64,000 bases of DNA from Paulinella micropora (Eukaryota > Cercozoa > Imbricatea > Euglyphida > Paulinellidae), in assembly GCA_019918135.1 (NCBI GenBank), contig WBZZ01002571.1, forward strand, positions 221,274 through 285,273. The letters are read 5' to 3'. Positions within the stretch are counted from its first letter, which is position 1. Every line of letters begins with the position of its first letter. This document shows, piece after piece, positions 29,040 through 39,387 of the stretch. The translations under genes were made by a program, and so were the position numbers. The notes below the pieces were generated by a model. It was not told where the DNA came from and did no database searches. It was given only the letters and a program-made list of their open reading frames with translations.

Positions 29040-30050
29040 CAGTACCCATTCCTTTCTTTCTTTCTTTTCTCTCTTTCTTCCTCTTTTTTCTCTTTTTTCT
29101 TTCTTTTTATTTTCTTTCTTTTTTCTTTTTTCTTTTCTTTTGTTCTATTTCTTCTCTTTCTTTTCTTTCTTTTTCTTTCTTTCTTTCTTTCGATCTCTCT
29201 CTCTCTCTCTCTTTTCTTTTCTCTTCTTTCCGCCTTTTTTTCTTTTCTTTTCTCTTCTTTCCGCCTTTTTTTCTTTTCTTTTTCTCTTTCTCTTGCCCTT
29301 ACACTTGGTAATCTTTCTCTCTTTTCTTTTTTTTTCTTTTCTCTCCTTTCTTTTCTTTCCTTTCTTTTTTCTCTTTTCTTTCCGCCTTTTTTCTTTTCTC
29401 TATTTCTTGTCTTTTCTCTTTCTCTTGCCCTTACACTTGGTAATCCTTCCTTTCTCTTTTCTTTTCTTTGTTCTTTTGTTTCTTTTTTACTTTTTCTTTT
29501 TCTCTGCCTCTGTCTTTTCTTTTTCGTTTCTTTTCTCTCTCTCTCTCTCTCTCTCCCTCTTTTTTCTTTTCTTTTTTGTTTCTCTTCTCTCTCTCCCTCT
29601 GTTTTCTTTTCTTTTTTTATTGCCCTTACACTTAATAATCCTTCCTTTCTTTTCTTTCTCAGTTCTTTTCTCTCTCTCTCTCTTCGGCTTTCTCTCCTTC
29701 TTTCTTTCCTTCCTTCTTTCATTCCTTCTTTCCTTCTTCTCCTTCTTCTTCTTCTTTCTTCTTTCTTTCTTCTTTCTTTCTTCTTTCTTCTTCTTCCTTC
29801 TTCTTCCTTCTTCCTTCTTCCTTCCTTCTTCCTTCCTTCTTCCTTCTTCTTTCCTTCTTTCCTTCTTTCCTTCTTTCCTTCTTCCTTCTTTCTTCTTTCT
29901 TCTTCTTCTTCCTTCTTTCTTCTTCTTTCTTCTTCTTTCTTCTTCTTTCTTCTTCTTCTCTTCTTCTTCTTCTTCTTCCTTCTTCTTTTTTTCTTCCTGC
30001 CTTCTCAAGTTCTTGATTCTTCTTTCTTTTCTTTTCAATATTCTCTTGCA
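29040..30050. repeat. Polypyrimidine (CTTTT/CTTC) tract of about 1 kb
   Basis: Almost uninterrupted C/T on the plus strand. The marker CCCTTACACTT(GG/AA)TAATC interrupts it three times (about 29296, 29424, 29619), showing a higher-order duplication. Both strands have long low-complexity ORFs that are not genes. Such tracts can form triplex DNA. Confidence 0.9.
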
Positions 30051-30099
30051 CATGCTACTAATCTACCTTTTGTGGCCCGGTATTACATATGCACTTTCA

Positions 30100-32530
30100 T
30101 ATTATCCTGAGCCAGTGATTATTTTAATAATTGTATTGATTTGATGGTACAGTAGTTTACTTACGAGACATCGGCTGAGGTGAGGTGTCATTTTAATGTG
30201 TGAGCTATTTTTTTCCACTAACGACTTTTAATAATTAAGAATGCTTGCTTTTCGTAGCTAAAAAAGCATGTAAGTGAAATAAAATAAATTTATATTATGT
30301 CGGGTAATATTAATATAATAAATTCGATTTTGAATTGTATCTGACCGGATTGATTTTTATTGTAGTGACCGGATTGATTTTTATTGTAAAAAAGAATCAC
30401 GTAAAGAAAAAATTTTTGTTATAAAAAATATAAATTTTCATTTTTGAAAAAACGTAAACTTATAAAAAAGTTAAATTTCTAAGTATTAAAAAAGTTTAAT
30501 TGTAAGAAAAAAGTTAAATGTGTAGAAAAAGATAAAAGCAAACATCTTTTTTAATACAAATAACTTTTTTTTAACTTTAAACTTTTTTAAAAATTTAACT
30601 TTTTTGAAAAAATTAACTTTTTACCTATAACTTCTTGTCTCCACTTGAATGTCTTTGGTTGTAATATTAATATTAATAATATCAATATTATACAAAATCA
30701 GAATTCTGGCAGCCAAAAAATGAAAATTAACACAAAACTTAAATTTTCACCAAAAATGAATTTTTCATTCAAAACTAAGATTTCAACCAAAACCAAAAAA
30801 CTCATCATTTTTTTGTCTTGAATGTCGTCAGCAATATAAATACTTTTTACGTAACGAGTTTTTAACATCAAGTTTGTCAAGTTTGTTCTGTTCAACTGGC
30901 AAGTTTTTTACTATGATTAGAAAGCTGGAATGTTGAATTTCCGTGTGGAAGAATAAAAAATTTCAAGTAGTACAGATGATTTACTTTTGAATTTGAATTC
31001 GAATTTAAGTGTTAACGGTAAATTGGTCAGGAAATGAAAAATATCAAGGGAAAAAAAGGGACAAGGATACGGCATGATGGCTTTTTTGTGGTCGACGGTA
31101 TATAATATAGGTGTCAAGCCTCCGTTGAACTTTTATAATTGACAACCCTTTTTAAAAAAGAAAAAACTATCTTTTTACAGCAGGGACCCCCATTTTTGTA
31201 GCTTTTTCACCATCAAGTTTTTAAGAAAGAATCCCGGGAACTCAATCATTTTTTGTCGCAGGTGTCGGGGCCTGCCGGTCTAGGAAAAGATGCCAGAGGA
31301 AAGGGTTCCCTGAGTTGCATCAGCTATATTTTACCACAAAGCATGTTAAAGCTATCCAAGTATATACATAGTAACCTTGAGTGTTTTTGATTACTTGTAC
31401 AAAATATTTCTTGATACTTTTACTTGTAGGCAGCTAGTACAAACCAGCTAGGACAAAACCACCTAATTTTTTTTTGTCGAAACACAAAAATCTCACATTT
31501 CGTAGCTTGAGTATTATTTCTTGCACAGATGAATAGGTGAATCGTTTTGTATTATCATTAAACGTAATACTATTTCTCCAACTTTGTTTTATTTGTAAAT
31601 ATTATCTGTGAAAGGCAAAAACTCAAAATCACCAAACCAGCATTTTTCTGGTTTTGGGGACATATACATCTTAGTATTCATCAGTTTTTAAGTATTGGAA
31701 TCGTCTTTCATAACCATAAACTAAAGCTCCACCAAAGGATTTTTGTTCATTTTGCCTAGAAGCTACAAACCAAAAAGTGAGTTTTCACAACTTCACGTGT
31801 CTGACCTACACATGCCTGTACATTTTTCCCTTGACCTTTCTCCTCCAGTTTTCTTAGTGTAATCATGTCTCACTGACGTATACTTACGATATAAAAATAT
31901 TGAAATAGAGAAGTGTCTGCTTCACTCCTGGAGGCAGGCAAGTCCAAGATGTCGGAATGTCAAAAAAGTTTTGATCAGTTTTCTTCTGGGTTTCATGTGT
32001 TTTTTCAACAGGAACTACGTAGATTTGAAGTCATAGTGTTTTAAGACTCCCCCAACCTATTTATGACCTGTAAGACCGTCAATTGCTTTAATTTTGTGTG
32101 TGTGTGTGTGTTTTCAGCTGCACTTGAGGGGCTGTTTTCCTGTTGGCTCTACGCGTCTCAGACATATTGAAAATTTCTTGAAATTTAATCAAATTTTTTA
32201 CTGAGACATACGGTACAGTATTTTATAGTTCAAAAGCTAATAGAGCAATCCAAAAAAACAGATTCAGCAGTCATAATCGTGTTGCTTTGACTATTTTTCA
32301 GGAATAAAAAGAATTTGATAGCGTTGTGCAATCCGAACACTTTTCCCGCAAAAATTCGAGAAATTTTCCATCAATATGGTGAAAAAGTGTACAAAGTTCA
32401 TTCGAGTCGTTTATTAAAACTACTTAATATTTTTTTTAAATCCGATTGAAGTACTGTAATTAGTTACATCTGAATTTTAATATACTATAATATGAGTTAA
32501 AACAATCTTACCACGCACTTAACTCTGTGT
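30100..32530. other. AT-rich non-coding stretch
   Basis: No convincing gene on either strand. It contains a doubled GACCGGATTGATTTTTATT (30341-30390), an imperfect palindromic zone of AAAAAGTTAAATTT/AAATTTAACTTTTT type (about 30400-30640), a TAATATTAATATTAATAATATC stretch near 30662-30690 and a short TG run at 32098-32112. Possible decayed transposon. Confidence 0.5.
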
Positions 32531-32832
32531 TGTGAGGACCAAATTTACATATGTTGACCGGGTTATGCGGTTAGATCCAGTATCAGCACAATCAATGCTA
32601 ATCCATCTTTGTGGACCGAGTGGGTATATCTGCCCCTACAAAGTGGGTCCAGTTATTGTTCCGTTCATCAATACCTACCATTCGTTTCAGTCGTCCTTTT
32701 CCGTTGGACGAGGTATAATCATTAAAGTCATTCTTCGGTACTTCGTAGTCGGCGTGGTACGCGACAACAGGTTATCGTCGGAAGCCTTGGAGCGCCTAAA
32801 GCGCAAGAACCCTTGCGGAGTGTTCCCAAGAA

Positions 32833-32945
32833 CTGTTACAATAGTACGATATTTAATAACCGATAACTGTCCTAACGATATGAAGACTGAGGAATACCTA
32901 AAGTAGGGACTCCGTAGCCTCCAGACCAAGGATAACCGACTCCCC
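32833..32945 (+). repeat. Diverged repeat, inverted partner at 55670-55795
   Basis: Blocks such as ATATTTAATAA, GAGGAATACCTAA, GGGACTCCGTA and CCAAGGATAACCGAC recur in the same order in reverse complement at 55.7 kb. A dispersed repeat family, or ends of a large element. Confidence 0.6.
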
Positions 32946-33122
32946 CCCCGGGCTAGCGGTGGCTGACCAGGTGTCGCTCCCCGCGTACATTGTCCCCTTT
33001 CCTCTACCACCTTTTTTTTTTGCCACAGGTCGAATCACCCCCGTGCTAGCGGTGGCTGACCAGGTGTCGCTCTCCGCGTCGGCAACAGTACACTATCCCC
33101 TTTCCTCTTGCTCTTTCTTATT

Positions 33123-33159
<37 letters not shown>

Positions 33160-33285
33160 CACAGCTTGATCCCCCCCCGTGCCGGCGGTGGCTGACCAGG
33201 TGTCGCTCTCCGCGTCGGCAACAGTACACTATCCCCTTCCCTCTTGCTCTTTTTTATTGTTTTTTTCTTTGCCGCAGGTGTGTAT
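32946..33285. repeat. Three tandem units with poly-T
   Basis: Each unit has GGTGGCTGACCAGGTGTCGC, CCGCG, a CTATCCCCTT-like stretch, a T run (9 to about 35) and GCC(A/G)CAG. Units start near 32956, 33049 and 33184. Confidence 0.8.
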
Positions 33286-33519
33286 ATACATACATACATA
33301 CATACATGCATAATACATAACATTACATACATACATACATACATATGTAAATACATATATATGTACTTACATACATACATACATACATACAAACATACAA
33401 ACATACAAACATACATACATACATACACACACACATACATATATACATATATACATACATACATACATGCGTATATATGTACGTAGGTGCATACATAGAT
33501 ATATTATGACATAGTTAAC

Positions 33520-33552
<33 letters not shown>

Positions 33553-33637
33553 GCTTACTTACTTGCTTACTTACTTGCTTACTTACTTGCTTACTTACTT
33601 GCTTACTTACTTGCTTACTTACTTGCTTGCTTGCTTT

Positions 33638-33703
<66 letters not shown>

Positions 33704-33776
33704 GTAGTAGTAGTAGTAGTAGTAAGTAGTAGTAGTAACAGTAGTAGTAGGTAGTAGTACTAGTAGTAGTAGTAAC

Positions 33777-33829
<53 letters not shown>

Positions 33830-33830
33830 A
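33286..33830. repeat. Block of adjacent microsatellites
   Basis: CATA (33286-33475), TTAC/TTGC (33520-33637), TAA (33641-33702) and TAG (33703-33829) runs follow one another. No genes. Confidence 0.9.
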
Positions 33831-33932
33831 ATGCATGTATGTATGTATGTACGTATGTACGTATTCTTGGCTTTTCATTTTGTCTTTTGTTTTCAGTTGC
33901 CGTCTCATACTTGTACTTGTGTATGTGTATAG

Positions 33933-34444
33933 GAACCGACCGCAACGAGGTCTGGTACTTCAATCGAGACGGATTCTCCGGAAAAGCCCTCCCCTTCCGA
34001 TGTTGAGAGTTGGCCGCCGGCAGTAGGCAGTTGGGTAGCTTGTCCAGATGCGGAAGGAAAGATAGAAGTAGATAGATGGTTAAAAAAAACCCCAAGGGCG
34101 TGGAGTTTAGGTAGGGTAGAGAGGTTTTGGGTTGAGGACGGCTTTCCCATGGTATCGTTGATTTTGTATGGAACCGCAGATGCAAATACACTGAAGGGCA
34201 CTTATGGGCCAGCTAGGCGTTCAGGTATAGAAGGCACTCGCACGGAGAAGTGGAAGTTTGATAGGGGGGAGCAGCACTGCATGAGGTAAAGGCAGCGACG
34301 AACGTATATATGTGGAGGGAATGCAAAACGTTTGACTTCCAACTCACAGCTACTGGCAAAATTCCCAAGTCTGCCCAGAAAAAAATCGCGAAAGTTCTGG
34401 AAGAATTTGAAATTCCCGTCATGCAGGAAGTGAATGTTGATTGA
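33933..34444 (+). pseudogene. Degraded exon of an unrecognised protein
   Basis: An open frame begins after GTGTATAG (or the earlier TTTTCAG at 33896) and runs with protein-like content: Ser/Pro-rich start, EVDRWLKKTPRAW, VERFWVEDGFPMVSLILYGTAD. At a G-run near 34265 the sense frame jumps by one and continues (NVYMWRECKTFDFQLTATG, KKIAKVLEEFEIPVM) to a TGA at 34442. About 170 codons. No family recognised; one frameshift. Confidence 0.5.
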
Positions 34445-34482
<38 letters not shown>

Positions 34483-34492
34483 GGGGGGGGGT
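34445..34492. repeat. GT/GA dinucleotide run
   Basis: A short GT then GA microsatellite and G run. From here to 35472 no gene can be supported. Confidence 0.85.
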
Positions 34493-35472
34493 ATCAGACT
34501 GAGCACTTTAACGACCTGCCAAAATCACTACCGTTGACGTTTCACTGTTTTTGACCGGCCCGTTAGATTCTCCTCTGCACGACGTTTTGACTTCACTAAC
34601 TAGTTTTCGATTTCGTTCAGAAATGACTTCAAACAATCAAGTCAAAGTTCTTTTTAGAAAAGATTAACTAAATATTGCCTTTTTCCCACTCTATTGCCTT
34701 TTCCCCTGATTTCCCGTGAAATACGCAGGTTGCGGTAAATTTGTGGACAAGGAAACCAGAGTGACGGAAAACAATATTTTGACTTACTTTTTGCATCACA
34801 ACTGTGGAAACGTTTTCCAAATGCAAACTTCGGACACTTGAAATTATAAGTCTGACTTGAAGCCATCCTTTAAGGGCTATACAGCTGTTTCCAACGGTTT
34901 CAAGTTACGCGAGCTCACCAACTCACAATCTACGTTGAGTCGTGTTCGTACTTTGCATTCCAAGTCTGCAAACAAGTAGAAATCTACGTAAATAAACGAA
35001 GTGACCTCTCTGCTATTTACTGGTATTTCACCTGCTCTTAGGAGTCAGGACTTAATGCAGCCATAGAGACTTTTAAATAAGAGTTCGTTGTGACACTAAT
35101 TATCCCTTGGGGATGTATCCAAACTCACAATTCGAATTTCCCTTTTAAGTGGAAACTGCACACACAGAGTTACGTGTGCCCTGTCGACAGGTCGATTTGA
35201 AAGCACCTCCTACAAGGAAGGTACTACTCAACGAACGTAGGAGATCAGAGGTCATCAAAAACACATATGTGAGGCAGATCGTTCACATGTCTTTGCATTT
35301 TTGTGACGTTTCTCTGTTCTTCTACACTCTATGCAGTCAACCAACACAGTATGTGTCTGGTTTTGTTTGTGTTAGGGTCACCCCCTTATCACCCAGCAAG
35401 ATCACCCTCTCTGCTGCTCATAGTGCTCTACAAGTGTACCAACACTGCCTGGCTTACTCCTGGTAACCTGCC

Positions 35473-35758
35473 ATGTTCGCCAATTCACGTCATGACGATC
35501 CCCTGTCGCGTCTTCGAGAGCACAAGAGGAAATGTCTGGATCCGTTTACCATCCTGGGCGTCCACCATGGTCTCCTGCCCTCCGAGAAGAAATTCCTGAA
35601 GGAAGTTGAAGAAGGGAAGTCAACTCCTCTCACTACGGACCTCTCCTGGACGCAATCAACGCAGTTCCGAGAAGACCTGTTCACCGCCTACTCTGGTGAA
35701 TACCGTAATATTTTACTCAAGGCAGTAAAAGATAAGCAAACTAATTTGCTTCACCTTC
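35473..35758 (+). CDS. 5' coding fragment of the Pro/Thr-rich element
   Basis: About 95 codons (MFANSRHDDPLSRLREHKRK ... FTAYSGEYRNILLKAVKDK) end at the copia LTR. The continuation probably resumes beyond 49070, so the copia element interrupted a coding region. Not recognised. Confidence 0.45.
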
Positions 35759-35763
35759 CCTTG

Positions 35764-36061
35764 CTTTACAGTAAATTAGCGGTTAGATAATTTCTGACGG
35801 CAGTTACTTTCCTGTTATTATTGATAGGACTGATTAGAATGCCATTTAGAAATGTATGGACAATAATAATATTAATGACAATGGTTGTAACAGAACAATT
35901 ACAGATGTCAGCCAGTCGTGTGCCTAACTATACCAGTGCTTAGTTGGCGGTAAAAGTTCTTCTTAGTAAAACTTTCACAACCTGATCATCTGCGATCCTC
36001 TAAAGTGTCCCGCTTCTACCCGGCCTCTGACAACTTAACTACCGGCGATTATATTACATTG
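35764..36061 (+). repeat. 5' LTR of copia-like element
   Basis: 298 bp, about 93-95 percent identical by eye to 48774-49065, bounded outside by CCTTG (35759-35763), which also follows the 3' LTR (49066-49070). The ends are not the usual TG...CA. Confidence 0.8.
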
Positions 36062-36065
36062 GGTT

Positions 36066-37795
36066 ATGAGTTCTTCTGCTACTACCAGAGAAAAGGACGC
36101 GGCGACTACGATCCTGCAGGGAAAAGCGCCGGCGTTCATTGATGGGATTAAGGGGCGGAGCTGGGACGACTGGTTTGCGCAGGTGCGGGTTGACTTGAGT
36201 TCGGTCGAATGCTGGGAGTACGTGGCCCCCCTGCAAGACGTTCTACTCTGGAGATCGGAGGTGGAGGTGGAGTTGAAGGCGGCTGCCCCTGGAGCGCCCG
36301 CGAACGCAGCCTACGGTGACCCAGAGGAAGAGGAGAAACCGGATCCAAGGGCCGGAACGCGGGGGAGAGATGCAAGACCGGAGTCAGCACCGGTGTGAAC
36401 CTCACTATGGTTCAGCGCCGCAAAGTACTTGCCAGAAGGGCACAGATATTTATGTTGCTATTTTAGGCCCTGGAGTATGGGTCGCCGGCCGAAAGGATTG
36501 TCCGTCATCTAGTACGGGAGCCTACGCTACGACCGGAGGAATATATAAATGTGCTACGGCAGCGGTACCAGGGAACTGAAGTCCACCAGATGCAAAAGAG
36601 AAACAATTTAGTTAGCAACTGGCAGCTCAATACTAAGGATGACATGATGGCGCAACTTCGCGACTTCAACACGCACTGTGACTTTCTTGAGGATCACGGG
36701 GAACCGGTTGGAGTTGGTCTACAGATGCATTTTATAAAGACTGCGTTGGCGAAATGTGCGGATAAGCACCTTTGGAAGCCATTCCTTGACGCGCAGGTCA
36801 CAGAGCCGTCGCGAGACTGGGACGCATTTGAGCAGGCTTTCCAAAGGCGAGCCATTGCCAACGAAGCGCACCGATCGGCGAGCAAGGAGGACGCTGCGAT
36901 GTGGGCTGGACAACAGGAGGGCAAGGTTGGCAAGGGTCGTCCGAAGCTTGAATGCTACAACTGTTCCAAGGAACACAAGTATTTTCGATGCATGGAGAAA
37001 TGCAGGATACCTGGCCATGATCATGTGGGCAAAAGCTGCCCAACGCTGAAGGATCGCTACCGCAAGAAATTTCCCAAGGCAGAGAAGCCGCAGAAAGAAA
37101 CGGCCAAGGACAAGGGCGGGAAAGAACAAGGACGGAAGGCCCAGGGTGCCACGAAGTCTGCCCCCGCCGCGGCCGTGTCTTGCATGGCTCTGCAACAGAG
37201 GGAGTGGAGACAAGAGGTGATGGATCCTGTTCCGAGAGGTGTTGTCGACAATTATGTCTACCTTGTGCCAGCGGCAGATGGGTCGGGGCTGCGACTGGCG
37301 TCTATGGAAGGGAAGCAATCGATGGGGCATGCTTATATGGCGCAGAAAGGGACACCTTTCATGTACGTTGGCCCGCCCGACGAAGAGATACCTAATGACA
37401 CCAGGAATGGTAAGGTGAATGTTTCCGACTTTCCAACTGTGTTCAACAATGCGCAAAGACCGGAGCTACACTTCTGGATGTGGTGGTACAACATACGTGT
37501 GACCCCGGACGATTGGGAGCACTGGGCGATGGGGTTGGAGGACAACGAACCCTGCGACAAAGAAACGCACATGCCACCGGAATGTGAAAATTGCAGCGTT
37601 ACGCAAGTCAAAGGGCAAAAGTGGAGTTCGAGATGCAAAGTGGTGGCTTACTGCAGAAGATGGATTGGCGACGGCATAAAGAGTTCTGCAACTGGACCCA
37701 GAATGAAGGCAAATAGAAGTGGCTACAGACTGGGGATCGAAGCTCGGCGGAGGCCCGCGGGCTGGGACCCCATGGCTCGACAGTTACGAGGATGA
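36066..37795 (+). pseudogene. Copia gag with CCHC knuckle and MYND-like finger
   Basis: An ATG four bases after the LTR opens a 110-codon N-terminal frame (DDWFAQVRVDLSSVECW); the sense continues in other frames through a UBN2-like capsid region (MAQLRDFNTHCDFLEDHG) to a Cys/His knuckle (CYNCSKEHKYFRC, then HDHVGKSC). After a Lys-rich linker and a globular stretch, CENCSVTQ ... RCKVVAYC and, in another frame, KMDWRRHKEFC form a MYND-type zinc finger. Gag packages RNA; a MYND domain is not a normal gag part. At least two frameshifts. Confidence 0.65.
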
Positions 37796-37911
37796 AGGGA
37801 GACCTAGCGTACAAGAGGTTGATGAGGTATTGTCATGTTGTCCCGCAAGAGGGAGAACAGGCAAAAGCACTACAGCCGAGGTACAATGAACTACTGATTG
37901 TTCAAGAGGAT

Positions 37912-38964
37912 TTAATTTCTGTGCGCGCCTCCGCCGACGGCAAGCGCGCGCACTTTAGGCACCGGCAGGAACAGCAGCCGGGGGCCGCCGGCGGCGCTGG
38001 GCACGGGGGGGAAGGGCTGACACACCTCTTGGCCAAGGCCTTTATCCAAGCCAAGCTGTCTGAAATTACCTTTAAGTGGACGGACGCGGTGTGCCGCTCC
38101 TCCCGGGCCTGCTCCAGCCAACAAGAGCGGCGCTTCCGGGAATGTACGGTGGTGCTAGAAAAGACGTTGGGCTCGCTCGCGGGTGAGCAGTTGGGTCTGA
38201 CACCGGCAGAAGCCAGGCTCAGGCCCGACGTGACCGTCTTGGATTCGCGCAGAAAACCCGTGGCGTTTGTAGAAGTCCTGGTGACTAGCCGCAAGGATGA
38301 TACACATTGGAACGCCTACCACAAGTTTCCACAGGCAGTAGGCCTCGAGGTCGATTTTTCGAAGCCCCCACCCAAGGTCGCGGCAGGTGGCTATCGAGCC
38401 TCCGATGTCAAGAACTGGGCTCCACTGGAGCTCTGCGATCCCTGCCAAGAGCAAGGGCGAGTCTGGGAAGAGGAACAGCGGCGCAGGCAGCAACGGCTCC
38501 GGGAAGATCTAGCCAGAGACAATGAGCGGAAGGCGGAATTAGCTGCAAGGGAACGGCTAAGGGCCGAAGAACAGCGCCAGGCTGAGGAGCAACGGCGCCA
38601 GGCCGAGGACCAACGGCGCCGAGTAGAGCAGGCCAAGTGGGACCAAAAGCGCCAGGCCGAGCAGATCATGCGGGAGCAGAAGCGCCTAGCCGCTGAGCAG
38701 GAGCAGCAGGCCGCCGCGCAGCGTCGCGCGGCGGCGGCGGCGGTGGCGGCCCGCGCGGCGGGCGCTCGCGCTCGCGAGGTGTGCGAGGGCCTGGCACGCA
38801 AGCTAGGGCGCAACCCCTCTGTTGAGCGCGTGCAGAACCCGCTGCTGGGCGGGGGGCTGCCTGCGTGGCTGACAGACGACGAGGCAGCCGCGATGCCTTC
38901 CCTCACGTACACCCCAGGCACAGGCAGGCCGCCGGTTTGGGTCCTGCGCGACGACGCAGACTAG
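37912..38964 (+). CDS. CoiA-like PD-(D/E)XK nuclease, 5' truncated
   Basis: The frame is fused to upstream copia sequence, so its own start is missing. HFRHR followed by EGLTHLLAKAF resembles the zinc-ribbon-to-nuclease transition of CoiA-like proteins. RPDVTVLDSRRKPVAFVEVLVTS gives the D-x(n)-E-x-V core of PD-(D/E)XK nucleases (about residues 145-165 of the open frame). The C-terminal half is a 150-residue Arg/Glu/Gln-rich coiled coil. Predicted DNA-acting enzyme. Very high GC and first gene of the GC-rich block. Confidence 0.6.
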   Translation, partial: LISVRASADGKRAHFRHRQEQQPGAAGGAGHGGEGLTHLLAKAFIQAKLSEITFKWTDAVCRSSRACSSQQERRFRECTVVLEKTLGSLAGEQLGLTPAEARLRPDVTVLDSRRKPVAFVEVLVTSRKDDTHWNAYHKFPQAVGLEVDFSKPPPKVAAGGYRASDVKNWAPLELCDPCQEQGRVWEEEQRRRQQRLREDLARDNERKAELAARERLRAEEQRQAEEQRRQAEDQRRRVEQAKWDQKRQAEQIMREQKRLAAEQEQQAAAQRRAAAAAVAARAAGARAREVCEGLARKLGRNPSVERVQNPLLGGGLPAWLTDDEAAAMPSLTYTPGTGRPPVWVLRDDAD

Positions 38965-38974
38965 AAAAAAGCAA

Positions 38975-39012
38975 ACCAGCACAAAAAAGCGCACCACAGC
39001 TTTTTTTTAGTT
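38975..39012. terminator. Stem AAAAAAGC/GCTTTTTT after the nuclease gene
   Basis: A short stem around GCACCACA followed by T residues, directly 3' of the nuclease stop. Nothing else is seen up to 39387 apart from G-rich sequence. Confidence 0.35.
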
Positions 39013-39387
39013 AAATTCCTTTTCTGTCCGTCCTTCTTGCTTGCCTCCTCTGGCGGGCGGGCAAAAAGTCTGTTGGCGCTGGAGGTTCCCTCTCCCTGGC
39101 GACAGGTTGAGGAAAAGAGCCGCCGCAGGCCGTACACGTCCGGAGACAGACCGCCCCCCCCCCTCTGGCCGGCGCCGGAACCACACGGGTGTGCGGGAGG
39201 GGGGGAGCGGGGGCGGAGAGGGGGCCGGCGTGGGGAGTGCCGACGGGAGGGAAGAGGCGGGGGAGGGAGTGGGCATGGGGGGTGGGGCGTGCACCCCCGC
39301 CCCGGTGCCCGCACCCCGAGCCTTGTCCCCCGCCCCCAACGTCGTCCGGTGACGTGGGGCGCCGCCGCCATCTGCCCGCCCCACAAG

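Noticed and set aside
28963-30144. Long Phe/Ser/Leu ORFs and opposite Lys/Arg/Glu ORFs
   Set aside because: Low-complexity translations of the polypyrimidine tract.
33049-33285. Pol III-type SINE from the GGTGGCTGACC boxes and T runs
   Set aside because: No convincing A and B box pair at proper spacing, and the units are tandem rather than dispersed here.
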